Shown here piece after piece: positions 1 through 8,001 of a stretch of 33,514 bases of DNA (positions within the stretch are counted from its first letter, which is position 1; each line of letters starts with the position of its first letter). Both the position numbers and the translations under genes were made by a program. The stretch is from CAYVHB01 sp964450865. GTDB lineage: Bacteria > Bacillota > Clostridia > Saccharofermentanales > UBA5734. The DNA lies in NCBI GenBank assembly GCA_964450865.1, contig CAYVHB010000031.1, forward strand, positions 1 through 33,514, in the 5' to 3' direction. The notes under the pieces were generated by a model that worked only from the letters and a program-made list of their open reading frames with translations, ran no database searches and was not told the origin of the DNA.

Positions 1-7
1 ATACCCG

Positions 8-47
8 TTCGGGCGCCCAGCATCAGGCCCATTCGGGCGCCCAGCAT
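8..47. repeat. Two direct copies of a 16-bp GC-rich unit
   Basis: TTCGGGCGCCCAGCAT occurs at 8-23 and again at 32-47, a period of 24 bp, with the palindrome GGGCGCCC in each copy. Because 24 is a multiple of three, the copies could be the repetitive C-terminal tail of a gene entering from the left. One plus-strand frame reads an 8-residue repeat (FGRPA...) and stops with TGA at 46-48. That coding reading is an inference. Nothing else recognisable precedes the gene at 285; 100-200 is AT-rich and contains a TATAAT at 182-187 without a convincing -35 box. Confidence 0.55.
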
Positions 48-284
48 GATACCCGGCCCGGCGCAATAAAGTTCAATTTTTGTCTGGCGGTTCAGTCTGG
101 TCCGCTGTAAACAACCCAAACACGGGCAGGATCTTAAATTAATTAGACAAGAATAGCATAGAATATAACCAGAATATGGCCTATAATATGAACAACTGAT
201 CTGGAATATCCACAAAACAGCCAGCCAGGTGTCCAGTTTTTTCCCTTGACCGCCCAGAAGCATAATATTCGGAGGTAGTATCAT

Positions 285-1307
285 ATGAAGAAAATCAAAA
301 TCGGATCTGTTGGCCTTGGCCGTCTCGGCTACGAGCACGCCACGAACATCGCCACCAAAATCTCACAGGCCGAACTGGTCGCAATCTGTGATATCGATGC
401 TGCCCGCGTCGCCCAGGTTGCTGATGAACTGGATGTCCAGTATCGCTATACTGACTTCGAAGAAATGTGCCAGAATCCCGAGCTGGATGCCATTTGTATC
501 GTTTCGCCATCCAAATACCATCCCGAGCAGATCGCTATTGCGATGAAGCATGGCAAGCATGTCTTCTGTGACAAGCCGCTCGGCACCACCGTCGAGCAGT
601 GCCTCGTTGCCGAAAAGGCTGTCGAAGCCCATCCGGAGCTCGTTTTCATGCTCGGCTTCATGCGCCGTTTTGACCCCTCCTACCTGGATGCGAAAGCCCG
701 TATTGACCGTGGCGAGCTTGGCCGTGTGATCCTGGTGCGCAGTTATACCCAGGATCCGATTGCCACGATCGAAGGTACGCTGAAGTTCGCCAAGTGGAGT
801 GGCGGCCAGTTCCTTGATATGTGTGTCCATGACATCGACCTGGTCCGCTGGTTTACCAAGAGCGAGCCCAAGAATGTCTGGGGCATCGGCGGCTGCTTCG
901 AATTTGAACAATACCGCGAATGGAATGATGGTGATAATGTGGCCGCCATGCTGCAGTGCGAGGACGAGGCGATGGCCTTCATGTTCGCCGGTCGCGCCGC
1001 GGCTCACGGCAGCAACGTCGAGACTGAGATCATCGGCACCCGCGGCACGCTGCGCATCGCCTCGGTCCCGTCCAAAAATCTCCTGGAAATCATGGACTCC
1101 CACGGTGTCCGCCGCGAATGCTACATGGACTTCCTGACCCGCTGGCACGACGCCTATGTCAATGAGCTCACCGAATTCTGCAAATGCATCCTGGAAAACC
1201 GCAAGCCGGAAGTCACTGTCTACGATGGCACCGCCGTATCCCGTTGTGCCTATCGCTGCAAGGAATCCTTTGAGACCGGTAAAATGCTGCCGATAGAGGG
1301 CGCATAA
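285..1307 (+). CDS. Gfo/Idh/MocA oxidoreductase, inositol 2-dehydrogenase-like
   Basis: This is a 340-residue NAD(P)-dependent sugar or polyol dehydrogenase, the usual family length. The N-terminal Rossmann fold shows GLGRLG at residues 10-15, and the family lysine lies in CDKPLG at 95-100, where CDKP replaces the commoner CEKP. The catalytic Asp-His region is VHDID at 181-185, preceded by GGQFLDMC. That combination resembles myo-inositol or scyllo-inositol dehydrogenases (IolG/IolX type), oxidising a ring hydroxyl to a ketone in the cytosol. The start is set by GGAGG nine bases before the ATG. It is a monocistron ended by a strong hairpin terminator at 1422-1467. The substrate is an inference: no other inositol gene is visible, and a different sugar is possible. 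Confidence 0.85.
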   Translation: MKKIKIGSVGLGRLGYEHATNIATKISQAELVAICDIDAARVAQVADELDVQYRYTDFEEMCQNPELDAICIVSPSKYHPEQIAIAMKHGKHVFCDKPLGTTVEQCLVAEKAVEAHPELVFMLGFMRRFDPSYLDAKARIDRGELGRVILVRSYTQDPIATIEGTLKFAKWSGGQFLDMCVHDIDLVRWFTKSEPKNVWGIGGCFEFEQYREWNDGDNVAAMLQCEDEAMAFMFAGRAAAHGSNVETEIIGTRGTLRIASVPSKNLLEIMDSHGVRRECYMDFLTRWHDAYVNELTEFCKCILENRKPEVTVYDGTAVSRCAYRCKESFETGKMLPIEGA

Positions 1308-1421
1308 CATAAACTGACTGCCAATTCGGCCCGAATCCAGCTTTCACCTGCTATTCAGGCGCAGAATTCTGATCAGCAGATTCGCCCGGAATAAAATTCG
1401 CCATCTGTTTTTCTCCTTCGC

Positions 1422-1467
1422 AAAAACCATCAGCTGCGTACTGGTTGACCGCAGCTGATGGTTTTTT
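1422..1467. terminator. Bidirectional rho-independent terminator
   Basis: CCATCAGCTGCG and CGCAGCTGATGG form a perfect 12-bp stem around an 11-base loop. A-tracts on the left and a T6 run on the right allow termination on both strands. It sits between convergent genes: the dehydrogenase on the plus strand and the VOC protein on the minus strand. Confidence 0.9.
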
Positions 1468-1517
1468 GTGACTCAATGATCGCAGCAGAAAAATAAGCGC
1501 AACCCTGAACAGACCAG

Positions 1518-1579
1518 CTCAGCGGGCGGCGTGGCAAAACCCAAGACAGAAGACTCAGCGGCCAGCGTGGCGCAACCCA
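1518..1579. repeat. Imperfect 26-bp direct repeat
   Basis: The units at 1518-1543 and 1554-1579 both begin CTCAGCGG and end AACCCA, with four mismatches over 26 bp and a 36-bp period. They lie in the non-coding gap between the terminator and the VOC gene. No gene is seen in 1308-1606. Confidence 0.5.
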
Positions 1580-1606
1580 GGAAAGGCTCCGGCGGCGGAC
1601 CAGGAC

Positions 1607-1969
1607 TCAGTGCATTTTCTGCTTGAATTCAATGGAAATGTGGTCCGGGTCGTAGACGTAGAAATAGCGGCTCTGCGGATCGGGGAAGCGGATGTCCGAG
1701 GGATTCAGGCCCTCTGCCTGGGCCCTGGCGTGCAGGCCGTCGAGGTCGTCAATCTGGAAGCAGACTGTCAGGCCCTGGGTCTCGACCTTGACCCCCTCGG
1801 GCATGTAAACCAGCTCGATCTGGGTGGCGCCTTCCTGATCAGCGAGGAAGGCGATCTCCCATTCGCCAAGCGAGAAGCGCCGTTGCATCTGGAGGCCGAT
1901 AAAATCCTGGTAAAAGTGAATGGAGCGATGGATATCCCTGACCCGGAAAGTCAAATGCAGAAAGTGCAT
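1607..1969 (-). CDS. VOC superfamily protein (glyoxalase/dioxygenase fold)
   Basis: This 120-residue protein is a single vicinal-oxygen-chelate unit built of paired beta-alpha-beta-beta-beta modules. The N-terminal HLTFRVRDIHRSIHFYQDFIGL matches the start of lactoylglutathione-lyase-like proteins. Candidate metal ligands are His5, a Glu in QIELVYM near residue 53 and a Glu in SIEFKQ near 115. The role may be methylglyoxal detoxification or binding of another small ligand; the sequence does not settle the substrate. GGAG seven bases before the ATG supports the start. A homologous but distinct copy lies at 17820-18182. The gene follows the Gfo/Idh/MocA gene on the same strand after a hairpin at 1994-2018. 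Confidence 0.85.
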   Translation of the reverse strand: MHFLHLTFRVRDIHRSIHFYQDFIGLQMQRRFSLGEWEIAFLADQEGATQIELVYMPEGVKVETQGLTVCFQIDDLDGLHARAQAEGLNPSDIRFPDPQSRYFYVYDPDHISIEFKQKMH

Positions 1970-1993
1970 CGTAATTCTCCTGTCTGTAAAAAT

Positions 1994-2018
1994 AGAATCA
2001 GAAAATCCTTCTGATTCT
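1994..2018 (-). terminator. AT-rich hairpin with T-tract, likely weak terminator
   Basis: AGAATCAGAA and TTCTGATTCT make a perfect 10-bp stem with a 5-base loop. On the minus strand it is followed by ATTTTTA, about 50 bases after the stop of the upstream dehydrogenase and about 25 bases before the VOC start codon. It could end the dehydrogenase transcript or act as partial readthrough control. Confidence 0.6.
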
Positions 2019-2069
2019 TCAATGCCAGATGGTCATGACAGACGATCTGCATACTCAGCCGACTGGTGG

Positions 2070-3068
2070 TCAGCCGGCTGGCGAAGACGGTCCATCAGCA
2101 GTCCGGGCAATCACGCCGAGTATCGCGTCGATAATCCTGGCCGTATGCAGGGAGGACTCAAGGCTGACTGCCGGCTTTTCGCCAAAAATGATACAACGGC
2201 CAAATTGCTCGATTTCAAGGGTATAGTTATTCGGGCATTCAACGGTGACCGTTTCGGTCTGGCCGTTTGCCTGGATCTGGATTTTGGCCAGCCCGGCAAA
2301 ATTAAAGGCGGGCCGGACGGTGATAATACCGGCACTGCCCACAATGGTGTATTCGTTGCGTGCTTCTGTCCGGAATGAGCAGTAAGATAGGGCATCAACA
2401 GGACCGGGATAGGTGAGGATGGCCATGCTGCTCTCGTCAACCTGGCTGTCCTCACCGATCAGGGCGGTCGCCTGGACCCGTTCCGGCAATCCACCGAGCA
2501 GATGACCGATCAGGTCAATATTGTAGCAGCCCACATCGTAGGTAGCACCGCCGTGCAGGCCGGCGCTGAGCCGGACATTGGTGCGGTCGGTAAGATTGTA
2601 GCAGAAATGAGCCTCGATCATCCGGATTTCGCCAATCCGACCGGTCTGGAGTAATGTCTTGACCTGCTGGGTCAGCGGGCTGTGGCGATAAGCAAAGGCT
2701 TCCATCAGCAGGACCTGATTCCGGGCGCAAGCAGCCTGCATGGCAATGACCTCGGCGGCATTGACGCCAAGCGGCTTTTCACAAAGGACATGCTTGCCCG
2801 CCGCGGCCGCTTTTATGACCCACTCGGCATGCAGTCCGTTTGGCAACGGGATATAGACAGCTTCAATGGCCGGATCATCCAGCATGGCCTCATAGCTGGT
2901 ATAGGTCTGGCGCGGTTTGAAAGCGGCGGCAAATTCCTGCAGCCTTGTGCTGTCAGAGCGGCTGGCGATACCGTAAAGGATCGCGTTGTCAGCCGCCAGC
3001 AGGGCTGGAATGACATGCTTTCTGGCAATACCGGCACAGCCCAGTACGCCCCAGTTGATTTTTTTCAT
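2070..3068 (-). CDS. Gfo/Idh/MocA family oxidoreductase
   Basis: This is a 332-residue NAD(P)-dependent dehydrogenase. The dinucleotide-binding loop is GVLGCAGIA at residues 7-15 and the catalytic-lysine motif is EKPLG at 97-101. The C-terminal half is the family's open-faced beta-sheet domain. Overall it resembles the dimeric dihydrodiol/D-xylose dehydrogenase branch, but the substrate cannot be read. The start is the ATG preceded by AAGGAG; the reading frame stays open 24 codons further upstream but has no ribosome binding site there. It is divergent from an AraC-type regulator across a 374-bp gap, so that regulator may control it. Confidence 0.85.
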   Translation of the reverse strand: MKKINWGVLGCAGIARKHVIPALLAADNAILYGIASRSDSTRLQEFAAAFKPRQTYTSYEAMLDDPAIEAVYIPLPNGLHAEWVIKAAAAGKHVLCEKPLGVNAAEVIAMQAACARNQVLLMEAFAYRHSPLTQQVKTLLQTGRIGEIRMIEAHFCYNLTDRTNVRLSAGLHGGATYDVGCYNIDLIGHLLGGLPERVQATALIGEDSQVDESSMAILTYPGPVDALSYCSFRTEARNEYTIVGSAGIITVRPAFNFAGLAKIQIQANGQTETVTVECPNNYTLEIEQFGRCIIFGEKPAVSLESSLHTARIIDAILGVIARTADGPSSPAG

Positions 3069-3220
3069 CGGGGGTCTCCTTAACTCTTCCATTGGCCAGA
3101 GTATGGTTCTGACCGGTTCTTGCATCCTGGGTAGGGTCAATCGGTCCTGGACAGGCTGCAGACTTGCAACGCCGGGGCAAGCTGCGGCAACACAAGTCGT
3201 AACAACGGATATATAGTATT

Positions 3221-3249
3221 ATTATAGGCAAATGTCTCCGGATCGTCCA
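3221..3249 (-). promoter_or_regulatory. Candidate promoter for the second dehydrogenase
   Basis: On the minus strand, TGGACG (3249-3244) is followed after 17 bases by a consensus TATAAT (3226-3221). The leader would be about 145 bases. The rest of 3069-3442 holds no gene I can support. Confidence 0.4.
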
Positions 3250-3442
3250 GAAAATACGCGTGTCTATTCTCGGCACCAATCCCGGCCTGCAACCCGATCC
3301 AGCCAGGGCTGTAAACAAAGATCCGGTACGGCTGATTTGGACCCAGACACCAAAACGCTGCTCGGCTGGCCCGGTTCAGAATCACAATCCCGATCAAGCG
3401 CCGATCACCCATCTGCAGTATGATAGGGGTGGAGGTGGAGCT

Positions 3443-4435
3443 ATGAGCGTCAGCCATTCCGCCCATGACAATGCCTGTCAGAAAAGCCATCAGCTGGCCC
3501 GTTCGCCAGCCAATCGGCCCGATAGCCAGCCGGGTGTCACGCATGTTGACCTGACACCAAACGCCCAGGCTGTCAGGAGCCTGCAGCAGTTCATCCGTGA
3601 TCACCTCGGGGAGCCGATCACGCTGCTGATGCTGGCCCGTGTCGCCGGTTATTCGCCGTGGCACGTCATCCGGATCTTTGAGCAGGAGACCGGCCTGACT
3701 CCCTTTGCCTATGTGCGCAGCCTGCGCCTGGCGCGGGCTGCCGTCGCCTTGCGGGACGGTGGGCAGCGGGTGGTGGACGTGGCCCTGGACTTCGCGTTTG
3801 GCTCGCACGAGAGCTTTACCCGGGCATTTTCCGACAACTTTGGTATGGCCCCACAGATTTATCGCCGGCAAGGACGGCCGTTATTCCTGCCTGCCGGCAT
3901 TCGCGAAGCCTATTTAAGTTTGCAGAAGGGGGAAGAAAAAATGACAGACCAGAAAAACACGGTATTTGTCCAGGTCGTCGACCGGCCGGCCCGCAAGGCC
4001 CTGATCCGCCGCGGAATTGTGGCAACAGATTACTTTGAATATTGTGAAGAGGTTGGCTGTGAGATTTGGGATCAGCTCTGCGCCATCCCGGAGGCCCTGT
4101 ACGAACCGATTGGCATGTGGCTGCCGGAGCGCTTCCGCCATCCCGGCACTTCGACCTATGTCCAGGGCGTGGAGTTGCCCGCGACCTGGAACGGCATGAT
4201 CCCGGACGGTCTTGAGTGTGTCGAGTTTCCGCCCTGTAAAATGATGATCTTCCAGGGACCGCCTTTTGACGATGCCAACTTTGAAGCCGCGATTATCGAT
4301 GTCTGGGCCCTGATGAAGCAGTACGACCCGACTCTTTATGGCTTTTGCTGGGCCGATGACGACGGTCCGCGTTTCCAGCTTGAACCGCGCGGCGAACGCG
4401 GCTATATCGAAGGCCGTCCCGTCCGGCAGCTGTAA
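3443..4435 (+). CDS. AraC-family transcriptional regulator with GyrI-like effector domain
   Basis: This is a 330-residue two-domain regulator. An AraC-type double helix-turn-helix spans about residues 45-140 (LLMLARVAGYSPWHVIRIF, then VVDVALDFAFGSHESFTRAF). It is followed by a linker and a C-terminal ligand-binding GyrI/Rob-like domain from about 170 to the end. DNA-binding domain first and effector domain second is the Rob/SoxS-GyrI-like layout. GGAGG seven bases before the ATG at 3443 supports this start; the frame is open to 3260 without a ribosome binding site. It is divergent from the Gfo/Idh/MocA gene, which it could regulate (inference). The ligand is unknown. Confidence 0.85.
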   Translation: MSVSHSAHDNACQKSHQLARSPANRPDSQPGVTHVDLTPNAQAVRSLQQFIRDHLGEPITLLMLARVAGYSPWHVIRIFEQETGLTPFAYVRSLRLARAAVALRDGGQRVVDVALDFAFGSHESFTRAFSDNFGMAPQIYRRQGRPLFLPAGIREAYLSLQKGEEKMTDQKNTVFVQVVDRPARKALIRRGIVATDYFEYCEEVGCEIWDQLCAIPEALYEPIGMWLPERFRHPGTSTYVQGVELPATWNGMIPDGLECVEFPPCKMMIFQGPPFDDANFEAAIIDVWALMKQYDPTLYGFCWADDDGPRFQLEPRGERGYIEGRPVRQL

Positions 4436-4554
4436 AAAATCAAGCACGGGGCCAGGACCTGTTCAAGGAACCGACCGCCCAATCAGTCAGCAACGCACCG
4501 CAGGCATTCATACTCCTGATGGCGTCCCAGCCTGTATGCTGGCGGTTATTGACT

Positions 4555-5283
4555 TTATGAAAGCCTGGCCAGGGCTGCATCATCAGCGATCACGATGAGG
4601 TCCGGATGCAGCTGCAAGATCGACCCGGGGATCGCCGGCGTGACGGGCCCGGTCAGGGCCTGCTGCAGGATATCCGCCTTGTCGCCGCCACTGACGACCA
4701 GCAGGATCTTCCTGGCCTGCATGATGGCGCGAATGCCCATGGTATAGGCATATTGAGGGACATCGTCCCGGTTGCTGAAGAACCGCGCGTTGGCTTCAAT
4801 CGTACGTTCGTTCAGCTGAACCCGATGGGTCATTTTGTTGAATTCTGAATCAGGTTCGTTAAAACCGATATGCCCATTGTGACCGAGGCCCAGCAGCTGC
4901 AGGTCAATGCCGCCGAGTTCCTCGATCAGCTGATCGTAACGGCTGCACGCTGACTGTGGATCCTCGGCCAGGCCATCCGGCAGGTAGGTCAGATCCTGGC
5001 GAATGTTGATATGATTGAAAAAATTGTGATTCATGTAGTAGCGGTAACTTTGCGGGTTATCGGGGGCCAGGCCGCAATACTCATCCAGGTTGACGGTGCG
5101 AACCTTCTCAAAATCCAGGTCGCCTTTCCGATACCATTCAATCAGCTGGCGATAGACGCCAAGCGGGGTTGATCCGGTTGCCAGACCCAGCACGCTGTTT
5201 GGTTTTAGAATGACCTGGGCTGACATGATGTTGGCAGCTTTGCGACTCAGGGCAGTGTAGTCAGGTGCGGACAGAATTTTCAT
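4555..5283 (-). CDS. nagB: Glucosamine-6-phosphate deaminase
   Basis: This 242-residue enzyme converts glucosamine-6-phosphate to fructose-6-phosphate and ammonia, feeding amino sugars into glycolysis. Family signatures are LATGSTPLGVY near residue 33 (phosphate loop), VNLDEYCGL near 63 (catalytic Asp) and GLGHNGHIGFNEP near 125 (catalytic His). It is slightly shorter than the usual 240-266 residues at the C-terminus. The start is the ATG preceded by AAGGAG and seven bases. The gene was probably the third gene of the nucleotidyltransferase-nahK-nagB operon. An IS110 element begins just upstream of the Shine-Dalgarno, leaving that site intact but cutting nagB off from the operon promoter. Confidence 0.93.
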   Translation of the reverse strand: MKILSAPDYTALSRKAANIMSAQVILKPNSVLGLATGSTPLGVYRQLIEWYRKGDLDFEKVRTVNLDEYCGLAPDNPQSYRYYMNHNFFNHINIRQDLTYLPDGLAEDPQSACSRYDQLIEELGGIDLQLLGLGHNGHIGFNEPDSEFNKMTHRVQLNERTIEANARFFSNRDDVPQYAYTMGIRAIMQARKILLVVSGGDKADILQQALTGPVTPAIPGSILQLHPDLIVIADDAALARLS

Positions 5284-5309
5284 AAGTGATCTCCTTGTAT
5301 ATTTAAGAT

Positions 5310-5330
5310 AGTCAGACACAAGATCTGACT
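5310..5330. repeat. 7-bp inverted repeat in the IS110 left end
   Basis: AGTCAGA (5310-5316) and TCTGACT (5324-5330) are perfect inverted copies about the expected start of a junction-promoter transcript. They could fold at the 5' end of the bridge RNA precursor or bind a protein. Confidence 0.5.
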
Positions 5331-5342
5331 GGGCCTCTGTTC

Positions 5343-5510
5343 TTCCCACAAGCCATGTGGGAAAATGGACTCGTACAGATTGAGGGCGTAGTTGCTCTCC
5401 TTGGAGTATAGCTCCGTCTGAAAGACTTACGCCTCATCTTTACGGGCAGTACACGAATGAGCTGGATGGGGATTAGCCCTGTATGTCGAACAAGGTTGTG
5501 TTCCCGTAAA
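5343..5510 (+). ncRNA. IS110 bridge RNA (guide RNA for the recombinase)
   Basis: Three stem-loops in the order known for IS621-type bridge RNAs can be folded by eye. A 5' hairpin pairs TTCCCACA with TGTGGGAA (5343-5363). The target-binding stem-loop pairs GGCGTA (5385-5390) with TACGCC (5428-5433) around an internal loop, capped by GGAG/CTCC. The donor-binding stem-loop pairs TTTACGGG (5439-5446) with CCCGTAAA (5503-5510) around a second internal loop. Target-guide candidates are TCTCCTTG (5396-5403), identical to the left flank 5290-5297, and AAAGAC (5421-5426), complementary to GTCTTT at 6872-6877. A donor-guide candidate, AGCTGG (5460-5465), equals the right end at 6867-6872. The exact RNA ends are not determined. 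Confidence 0.8.
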
Positions 5511-5562
5511 GTCATGTGGATAACCTCTGTCTGTAACTTTTCATTGAAAGGTTTGGTGCAAC

Positions 5563-6783
5563 ATGTTTTACGTTGGCATCGACATTGCGAAGAACTCCCA
5601 CGAAGCAGCCATTCTCGGCGATTCCGGCGATCTGGTCGGATCGACCCTGAAAGTCGCGAACACTACAACCGGAGCCCAGAAATTGCTCAATTACCTTGCC
5701 AAAGCCGGCGTGCCAATCGACAACGCGGTCATCGGCATGGAGGCCACCGGCCATTACTGGCTGGCGATCTATTCGTTTCTGGTTGGTCAGGGCTACACGG
5801 TCAAAGTCATCAACCCCATCGTGACCGATGCCTACCGGAATATGTCCGTCCGCAAGGCCAAAACCGATCAAATTGATGCTGTGGTCATCGCCAGGGTCAT
5901 GCGCCTGGGCGAGTACAAGGAATCTCCAACAGCCAACGAACAGACATTAGCATTGCGCCAGCTGTGCCGCTTCCGGGCCTACGAGGTCGATCTTTGCTCC
6001 GATCTCAAGCGCAAATCAATCGCCCTTCTGGACCAGATCTTCCCTGAATACGCCAAGCTCTTTTCAGACACGTTCGGCGTGGCTTCGCGGGAGGTTCTCT
6101 TGAACTATTCAACGCCGGAAGAACTCAGCCAGATCAATACCAGGAAACTGGCAAACCTTCTGGACAAGGCCAGCAAGGGCCACTTCGGCAAGGACAAAGC
6201 CCTGCAGATCAAGGACGCCGCAGCCAACTCGCTCGGCATCACGATCGCCACAGACGCCTTTGCATTCCAGCTCAGGCAGCTGCTCGAGCAAATTAGCTTC
6301 ATCGAAGACCAGGTTGACCAGCTCGATCTGGAGATCGCCGCCTACATGAAGCAGACGGATAGCTTCATCACGACAATCCCTGGCATCGGCCCGGTCCTTG
6401 GCGCCGTCATCCTCAGCGAAGTGGGTGATATTTCCCGCTTTGAAGACGGTAAGAAGCTCGTCGCCTATGCGGGTATCGATGCCGCTGTTAGCCAGTCTGG
6501 CAACTTTGAGGGCACCCAGATGCACATGTCCAAACGTGGCTCACCCTACCTGAGGCGGGCGCTTTACACAGCGGCTGGCGTTGCTGCCTTCCATGACCCC
6601 GAGCTTTCCGCCTACTACCAGCGATTGCGGCAGCGAGGCAAGCATCATAGGGTTGCTGTCGGTGCCATTGCCAGAAAGCTCTGCTACGTAATTTTCAGTG
6701 TGCTGTCTGAAAACCGGCCTTACGAGCATCGCTTGCACAACGCTGTTGCAGACAATTCAGGCCTTGATCAGTCTGGGGGTTGA
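5563..6783 (+). CDS. IS110-family DEDD recombinase/transposase
   Basis: The 406-residue protein has the IS110 architecture. The N-terminal RuvC-like DEDD domain carries Asp7 (GIDIAK), Glu60 (GMEATGHYW), and Asp102 and Asp105 (KAKTDQIDAVVIAR). A coiled helical middle follows, then a C-terminal transposase domain with TIPGIGPVLGAVILSEVGD and HMSKRGSPYLRRALY, the latter holding the conserved serine region. The family performs bridge-RNA-guided recombination between donor and target DNA. A ribosome binding site AAAGG lies ahead of the ATG. The frame is intact, so the copy may be active. It is transcribed against the amino-sugar operon it interrupts. Confidence 0.95.
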   Translation: MFYVGIDIAKNSHEAAILGDSGDLVGSTLKVANTTTGAQKLLNYLAKAGVPIDNAVIGMEATGHYWLAIYSFLVGQGYTVKVINPIVTDAYRNMSVRKAKTDQIDAVVIARVMRLGEYKESPTANEQTLALRQLCRFRAYEVDLCSDLKRKSIALLDQIFPEYAKLFSDTFGVASREVLLNYSTPEELSQINTRKLANLLDKASKGHFGKDKALQIKDAAANSLGITIATDAFAFQLRQLLEQISFIEDQVDQLDLEIAAYMKQTDSFITTIPGIGPVLGAVILSEVGDISRFEDGKKLVAYAGIDAAVSQSGNFEGTQMHMSKRGSPYLRRALYTAAGVAAFHDPELSAYYQRLRQRGKHHRVAVGAIARKLCYVIFSVLSENRPYEHRLHNAVADNSGLDQSGG

Positions 6784-6879
6784 GTAGATTTCATGTTGCA
6801 TTTACCTGTTCAATTTTCAAGGTTCAATTGGATGTTTCTATCTATAAATGCCTATTGACATTTAATAGCTGGTCTTTTT

Positions 6880-8001
6880 CTATGCGTGATCGGGTGAGAG
6901 CCGGGTGATCAGTTGCTCATATTGGGGCCATTTGCTTTCCATGTCGGCAACCAGTTTGAACTGGGTACGGGCCCGGACCAGGTTCTGGTTCGCATATTGA
7001 ATCTTGAAATAGCGGTCCTGGTTCAGGTAATCGGTCAGGAAGCGGATACCACATTCCAGGGTCATGAGCTTGGCTCCCCAGGGGGCCAGCTTGATCTCGG
7101 CCGGGGTCAGGATGCGGCCTGCGGTTTCAAAAAAACCTTGCGTGAAGGCGGCGGCCTTGTCCAGGTCGAACCAGACCTTGCGCAAATCCGGCTCGTCCTC
7201 GGCCGCCGATGAGGCGCCAAAACGGATAGCATCCCCGTAGTCATACAAGATGAGCCCCGGCATCACGGTGTCCAGGTCAATCACACAGATGCCGCAGCCT
7301 GTCTGGCTATCCAGCATCACGTTATTGAGCTTGGTATCATTGTGAGTTACCCGCAGTGGCAAGTCGCCCCTGGCCTGGGCGTCCAGCAGCAGTGCGACTT
7401 CAGGCTCGCGCCGCCAAACAAATTCGAGCTCCGCCGCGACCTCGCTGACCCGGCCCGCCGGATCCTGGCCAACAGCGGCCTTCAGGGCGGCCAGCCTTCT
7501 GGGGGTATGATGGAAATCGACAATTGTTTCATGGAGCAGGCCAGCCGGAAAATCCTGCAGCAGCATCTGAAACCGGCCGAAGGCCCGCGCCGCATTTTTA
7601 AACTGATCCAGGTTGTCAATCTGTTGCAGGCTGACCGCATCTTCAATGAACAGGAAGACGCGCCAGAAGTCATGGTCGGGGTCACGGTACCAGGTCCTGC
7701 CGTCCCGGGCCTGAATCAGGGTCAGCGACTCCCGGTCGGGATTGCCGCCCTCCTTGCTGATTGCCTGGCGTAAATGCGTGGTCACCCGCCCGATATTTTC
7801 CATCAGCGCTTCCGGATCCTGGAAGACGTGTGTGTTGACACGTTGCAGGATATAGCGCCGGACCTGGCCCTCGTTCCCGGCCAGGCTGACCAGATAGGTC
7901 TGGTTGATGTGGCCCTCGCCATGCGGGACAATATCAAGGAGTTGCCCGGCCAATTTGAACGCCCCGATGGCCCGCCTGAGCTGCGCTTCAGTGTGGCGCA
8001 T
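6880..8001 (-). CDS. nahK: N-acetylhexosamine 1-kinase (NahK-like, aminoglycoside phosphotransferase fold)
   Basis: The 373-residue kinase resembles the bifidobacterial LnpB/NahK enzyme along its length. It has GEGHINQTYLV near residue 28 (nucleotide loop), YILQRVNTHVF near 50, PLRVTHNDTKLNNVML near 212-227 (catalytic Asp and Asn) and VIDLDTVMPGLILYDYGDAIRFGAS near 238-262 (metal-binding Asp). The family phosphorylates GlcNAc or GalNAc at the anomeric position to give the 1-phosphate. The gene overlaps the upstream nucleotidyltransferase by 14 bp, so the two are co-translated. The likely role is making HexNAc-1-phosphate for the neighbouring nucleotidyltransferase. No lacto-N-biose phosphorylase is visible nearby. 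Confidence 0.9.
   Translation of the reverse strand: MRHTEAQLRRAIGAFKLAGQLLDIVPHGEGHINQTYLVSLAGNEGQVRRYILQRVNTHVFQDPEALMENIGRVTTHLRQAISKEGGNPDRESLTLIQARDGRTWYRDPDHDFWRVFLFIEDAVSLQQIDNLDQFKNAARAFGRFQMLLQDFPAGLLHETIVDFHHTPRRLAALKAAVGQDPAGRVSEVAAELEFVWRREPEVALLLDAQARGDLPLRVTHNDTKLNNVMLDSQTGCGICVIDLDTVMPGLILYDYGDAIRFGASSAAEDEPDLRKVWFDLDKAAAFTQGFFETAGRILTPAEIKLAPWGAKLMTLECGIRFLTDYLNQDRYFKIQYANQNLVRARTQFKLVADMESKWPQYEQLITRLSPDHA

Larger units (their letters stand above)
5297..6873 (+). mobile_element. IS110-family insertion sequence, apparently complete
   Basis: The element has a non-coding left end of about 265 bp carrying a bridge RNA, one DEDD transposase gene and a short right end of about 90 bp. 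I place the ends by a shared GT core: 5297-5298 on the left and 6872-6873 on the right. There are no terminal inverted repeats or target duplication, as is usual for IS110. Removing 5297-6871 restores a compact nahK-nagB junction with a perfect AAGGAG. The right end carries TTGACA (6855-6860) and the left end TAAGAT (5304-5309). Joining the ends in a circle would set them 18 bp apart as a promoter, a known property of IS110-type circles. Confidence 0.85.

Noticed and set aside
363..1310. Long open frame antisense to the first dehydrogenase
   Set aside because: It mirrors codon positions of a clear Gfo/Idh/MocA gene and has no ribosome binding site or recognisable domain.
3137..3871. Minus-strand open frame across the AraC gene and its upstream gap
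   Set aside because: It is antisense to the helix-turn-helix coding region with no family resemblance; GC-rich DNA gives such frames by chance.
5291..6875. Alternative IS110 ends with a CT core at 5291 and 6874
   Set aside because: CCTTGT after the left CT matches the donor loop, but this choice would place the nagB Shine-Dalgarno inside the element and leaves the stronger target-guide matches unexplained. The GT core fits better.
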